NCBI RefSeq assembly: GCF_014174375.1
Contig: NZ_JABEQE010000004.1
Span: 230,496-294,495 of the forward strand
From: Gluconacetobacter asukensis
GTDB lineage: Bacteria; Pseudomonadota; Alphaproteobacteria; Acetobacterales; Acetobacteraceae
DNA length: 64,000 nt
Direction: 5' to 3'
Shown here: positions 61,455-64,000 of the stretch, one piece after another
How positions within the stretch are numbered: the stretch's first letter is position 1
How the letters are laid out: the number at the start of each line of letters is the position of its first letter
Program-made: the position numbers and the translations under genes
Notes under the pieces: generated by a model
Database searches by the model: none
The model's input: the letters and a program-made list of their open reading frames with translations, nothing else
Told to the model about the DNA's origin: nothing

Positions 61455-63661
61455 CGATCACCATCCCTTCACGCATGCTGCCGGCCTTCCTGGCCAGCGA
61501 TGCAGGGTGGCGCGAGACGGTGGGGCGCGCGGCCTTCTGCGCGCGGGCCTTCGCCGCGATCGGGCTTGCCCTGTCCTGCTCGTTCTTCTTCCAGCTCGAA
61601 TCCCCGATGTCGTCGGTGACGACGGTGATGATCGTGGCCAACCCCACGGTCGGCGCGCTGATGGCCAAGAGCATGTGGCGCGTCATCGGCACCCTGCTGG
61701 GGGCCACGATCAGCATCGCGCTGATGGCGGCCGTGGCGCAGTCGCCGGTGCTGTACACGATGATGCTGTCGGTGGCGGTGGCCTTCGCCTGTCTGGTCGC
61801 GACCTTTTTGCGGCTGTTCCGCGCCTATGCCGCCGTGCTGACGGGCTATACGATCGTCATCGTTGCAGCGCCGTCCTATGCCGATCCGGACGGGATCTTC
61901 CTCAGCGCCATGGCGCGGCTGTCGGCGGTGACGGTCGGCATCGTCGCGACGGCGGTGGTGTTCATGGCCAGTTCGGTGCGCCGTCCCGACCGGGTCATGA
62001 CGCAGGTGGGGCAGATGGTGCGCGACGTGATCGCCTATGCCATGGAATTTCATCGCTTCCAGTATGCGGGCGGCCGTTCGCCGGACGCGCCGACGAAGGA
62101 TGCGGTGGTGCTGGGCGGGTTCCGCACCCTGCCGTTGCCGCTGAACGACCGGCGGGGCGCCCTGCTGGCGCGGATCAGCGGGCTGATGTCGTCGGTGGAA
62201 TATGCGGCGGCCGATACGTACGAGATCTCGCGCCGGGTGAATGCGCTGCGGGTGGGGCTGAGCGGGCTGGCGGGCGTGGTCGCCACCTATCATCCGCTCT
62301 GGCACGATCTGGAGAATGACGCGGCGCCGATGCGCGGCCTGCACGCGCGTGTCGCGTCCCTGATGGAAGAGATCCTGGAACTGACGGGGCAGCCGGACTG
62401 GATGGACGATCCGCGCGCGGTGCTCTCCGTGCTGGGCATCGCGCTGGACGAGCTGGCGGCGGCCGAGCGGGCGGAGCAGGACATCGCGATGCTGTCGGCG
62501 ATCGACAATATGCGCGACGTGCTGGTGCAGTTCGATGCCGTGGTGCGGATGCTGGTGGCGCCGTCCATGCCGCGCCGGGTGAGGCTGCGCTGGTTCCTGG
62601 ACTGGCCGACCGCCCTGCGCAACGGCGCGCGCGGCGGGCTGATCGCGCTGCTGGCCGGGCTGCTGTGGTATGTGCTGCATTGGAGCGCCGGGCCGATGCT
62701 GATGCTGTATATCGTCGCGGCGTCCAGCCTGGTCGCGACCACGCCTTCGGCCTCGCGCTCCAGCGTGATGATGGCGGCGGGCACCGCGCTGTCGGTACCG
62801 GCGGGGATTGCGTGCCATATGCTGGCGCTGCCGCGCATCGATGGTTTTCCGCTGCTGTGGTTTGCGCTGTGTATGTTCCTGGCACCGGGCATATGGTTGC
62901 AGTTCAGCCCGCGCTACGGGATCGGCGCGTTCGGCTATGGCGTGTTTTTCGCCGCGATGCTCGATGTGTCCAACCCCATGCATTACGACGATATCGCGCT
63001 GACCAATACGTGGATGGCCTTTCTGGTGGCCGCCGCGCTGCTGGTACTGGGCTTTCGCGTCATCCTGCCGCCCGACGATCGGCTGGATGCGGCACGGCTG
63101 GTGGGCTCGCTGTCGCGGGCGCTGCGCCGGCTGGCGCTGGTGCTGCCTGTCGCCCCCGAGAACTGGGTGGTGTGGGAAGGGTTGCAGGTCCAGAAGATCT
63201 GGCGGCTGGCGATGCGGCTTTCGGTGGGCGTGGGGCCGGCCGAGCGGCAGGCCTATACCGACGCCGCGCTGGGGGCGGTGTCGCTGGGACGACTGGTGGT
63301 GCGGGCGCGGCGGATCGCGGACCTGCCATCGCTGGACGTCGCTGATGCCCAGGCCATGCGCGCGGCGCTGCGTGGCTTTGACGGCCTGTTGCGCGACCCC
63401 GAAGCGACGGCGCGCGGGCTGGTGGAGGCGGCGCAGGCGATCCTGGGCCGTGCCGCCCCGGGCGAGGCCGGGTTGGAGGCGCGGCGGGGGGCCGCCTGCC
63501 TGCAACAGGCGGCGTATATCCTGCGGGCGGTGCCCGGCTTCTTCCATCGCCACGGCCCGCTGCAATTGTCGCCCGAGATGCCGGATGCGCATCGCCCGCT
63601 CGATGCCCCGGTGCCGGTCTATACGCCGCTGCTGGGCCGCGTGCGCCGCCAGGCCGGGTAA
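61451..63661 (+). CDS. aaeB: FUSC-family inner-membrane efflux protein (AaeB-like)
   Basis: A 736-residue protein with two sets of membrane helices (roughly residues 20-170 and 395-540) separated and followed by soluble regions, as in AaeB/FUSC transporters. CARAFAAIGLALSCSFFFQLESPMSSVTTVMIVANPTVGAL forms the first repeat and GARGGLIALLAGLLWYVLHWSAGPMLMLYIVAASSLVATTPSASRS the second. GTG start overlaps the MarR stop by four bases. It would export aromatic acids with the AaeX and AaeA partners. Confidence 0.88.
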   Translation: MTITIPSRMLPAFLASDAGWRETVGRAAFCARAFAAIGLALSCSFFFQLESPMSSVTTVMIVANPTVGALMAKSMWRVIGTLLGATISIALMAAVAQSPVLYTMMLSVAVAFACLVATFLRLFRAYAAVLTGYTIVIVAAPSYADPDGIFLSAMARLSAVTVGIVATAVVFMASSVRRPDRVMTQVGQMVRDVIAYAMEFHRFQYAGGRSPDAPTKDAVVLGGFRTLPLPLNDRRGALLARISGLMSSVEYAAADTYEISRRVNALRVGLSGLAGVVATYHPLWHDLENDAAPMRGLHARVASLMEEILELTGQPDWMDDPRAVLSVLGIALDELAAAERAEQDIAMLSAIDNMRDVLVQFDAVVRMLVAPSMPRRVRLRWFLDWPTALRNGARGGLIALLAGLLWYVLHWSAGPMLMLYIVAASSLVATTPSASRSSVMMAAGTALSVPAGIACHMLALPRIDGFPLLWFALCMFLAPGIWLQFSPRYGIGAFGYGVFFAAMLDVSNPMHYDDIALTNTWMAFLVAAALLVLGFRVILPPDDRLDAARLVGSLSRALRRLALVLPVAPENWVVWEGLQVQKIWRLAMRLSVGVGPAERQAYTDAALGAVSLGRLVVRARRIADLPSLDVADAQAMRAALRGFDGLLRDPEATARGLVEAAQAILGRAAPGEAGLEARRGAACLQQAAYILRAVPGFFHRHGPLQLSPEMPDAHRPLDAPVPVYTPLLGRVRRQAG

Positions 63662-63666
63662 GCGGC

Positions 63667-63861
63667 ATGCTGAGCGAATTCAACCTGCATGGTGTGTTCC
63701 TGGCGCCGCTCGCGGTCTATGCGCTGGCGGCGCTGGTGCCCAGCATCGCGATCCGCGCGGTGCTGGCATGGTGTGGGGGCATGCGCCTGTTCTGGCATGT
63801 CGCGCTGTTCGATCTGGCACTGTATGTCTGCACGCTCTGTCTCCTGGTCCGGTACGTCTGA
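63667..63861 (+). CDS. aaeX: DUF1656 small membrane protein (AaeX-like)
   Basis: A 64-residue protein with two hydrophobic helices (FLAPLAVYALAALVPSIAI and FDLALYVCTLCLLVRYV) and the motif SEFNLHGVFLAPL at the start. It matches the DUF1656 proteins between the FUSC and membrane-fusion genes of aromatic efflux operons. It starts six bases after the FUSC stop. Confidence 0.9.
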   Translation: MLSEFNLHGVFLAPLAVYALAALVPSIAIRAVLAWCGGMRLFWHVALFDLALYVCTLCLLVRYV

Positions 63862-63891
63862 AGCACCGGTAACGAAAGATCCGAGACCCCA

Positions 63892-64000
63892 ATGCCTCTT
63901 TTGCGCACCCTGATCCGCGTGGTCCTGACCCTGAGCGTCGTTGTGCTGGCGATCGTTCTGGGGGTGACCCTGTGGGACACGTATATGATTGCCCCATGGA
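63892..64000 (+). CDS. aaeA: HlyD/AaeA-type membrane fusion protein, N-terminus (3' truncated by window)
   Basis: The first 36 residues show a membrane anchor (RTLIRVVLTLSVVVLAIVLGVTLWD) followed by TYMIAPW, the start seen in AaeA-like fusion proteins. The gene leaves the window before the barrel-sandwich domain. Its place after the FUSC and DUF1656 genes supports the call. Confidence 0.8.
   Translation, partial: MPLLRTLIRVVLTLSVVVLAIVLGVTLWDTYMIAPW

Noticed and set aside
61469..63592. 707-residue minus-strand frame
   Set aside because: It is antisense to the FUSC transporter and consists of His/Arg/Gln-rich low-complexity sequence.
1..64000. CRISPR arrays, tRNA or rRNA genes
   Set aside because: No regularly spaced repeats, no GGTTCGAATCC-type T-arm with cloverleaf and no rRNA-like stretch were found on either strand.

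Overview
The window is high-GC alphaproteobacterial DNA, most like an acetic acid bacterium (Acetobacteraceae, Gluconacetobacter-like). The support is the GC-rich third codon positions, five large TonB-dependent receptors, a lipoprotein-type levanase/exo-fructanase, a Tat-exported flavin oxidase with a cytochrome c partner, and alphaproteobacterial regulators (FtrA/GlxA, ECF sigma/FecR). The genus is an inference. No tRNA, rRNA or CRISPR array was seen.

Layout. 1-5.2 kb: end of a methyltransferase, a GH32 fructan hydrolase, an FtrA-type regulator divergent from a rhodanese/DUF1272 pair, and an acetyltransferase/isochorismatase-fold pair. 5.5-7.8 kb: a CobW-type metallochaperone divergent from two small orphan genes, with a Zur-box-like sequence between them. 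7.8-10.8 kb: TonB receptor 1. 11.1-21.2 kb: an amino-sugar/peptidoglycan salvage locus. It holds a D-amino-acid dehydrogenase, two serine hydrolases, a BadF-type sugar kinase, a NamZ-type exo-muramidase, a sodium/solute symporter, MurQ etherase, a GntR/UTRA regulator and NagB. The two transcription units diverge from one promoter region that carries a large inverted repeat.

21.2-34.3 kb: a block of visibly lower GC, bounded on both sides by copies of the 5' end of a phage-like gene. It carries an MFS transporter, TonB receptor 2, two SDR dehydrogenases, a LysR regulator, a DMT exporter, PxpB and PxpC, and two PxpA-like proteins that both deviate from the family's KPHG motif. It looks like an acquired catabolic island for an unknown amide- or lactam-like compound. 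34.2-39.5 kb: a co-directional phage-derived module (small virion-like protein, acetyltransferase, DNA-ejection-like protein, tail-collar fibre, holin-like protein, lysozyme-like protein, membrane protein, papain-like protein) with no head or packaging genes visible.

39.8-50.8 kb: a fatty-acid desaturase, a divergent LysR/SDR pair, a LysE exporter, TonB receptor 3, an exported flavin amine oxidase coupled to a cytochrome c, a MITE-like inverted repeat, YnfA and an AI-2E-type permease. 51.0-60.7 kb: a transposase remnant, then an ECF sigma factor, FecR-type sensor, STN-containing TonB receptor 4 and secreted metallophosphoesterase, followed on the other strand by TonB receptor 5 and a secreted glycerophosphodiester phosphodiesterase. 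Receptors 4 and 5 are related to each other and each is paired with a phosphoesterase, which suggests outer-membrane uptake linked to periplasmic phosphoester cleavage. 60.9-64 kb: a MarR regulator and an AaeB/AaeX/AaeA-type aromatic-acid efflux operon running off the end of the window.
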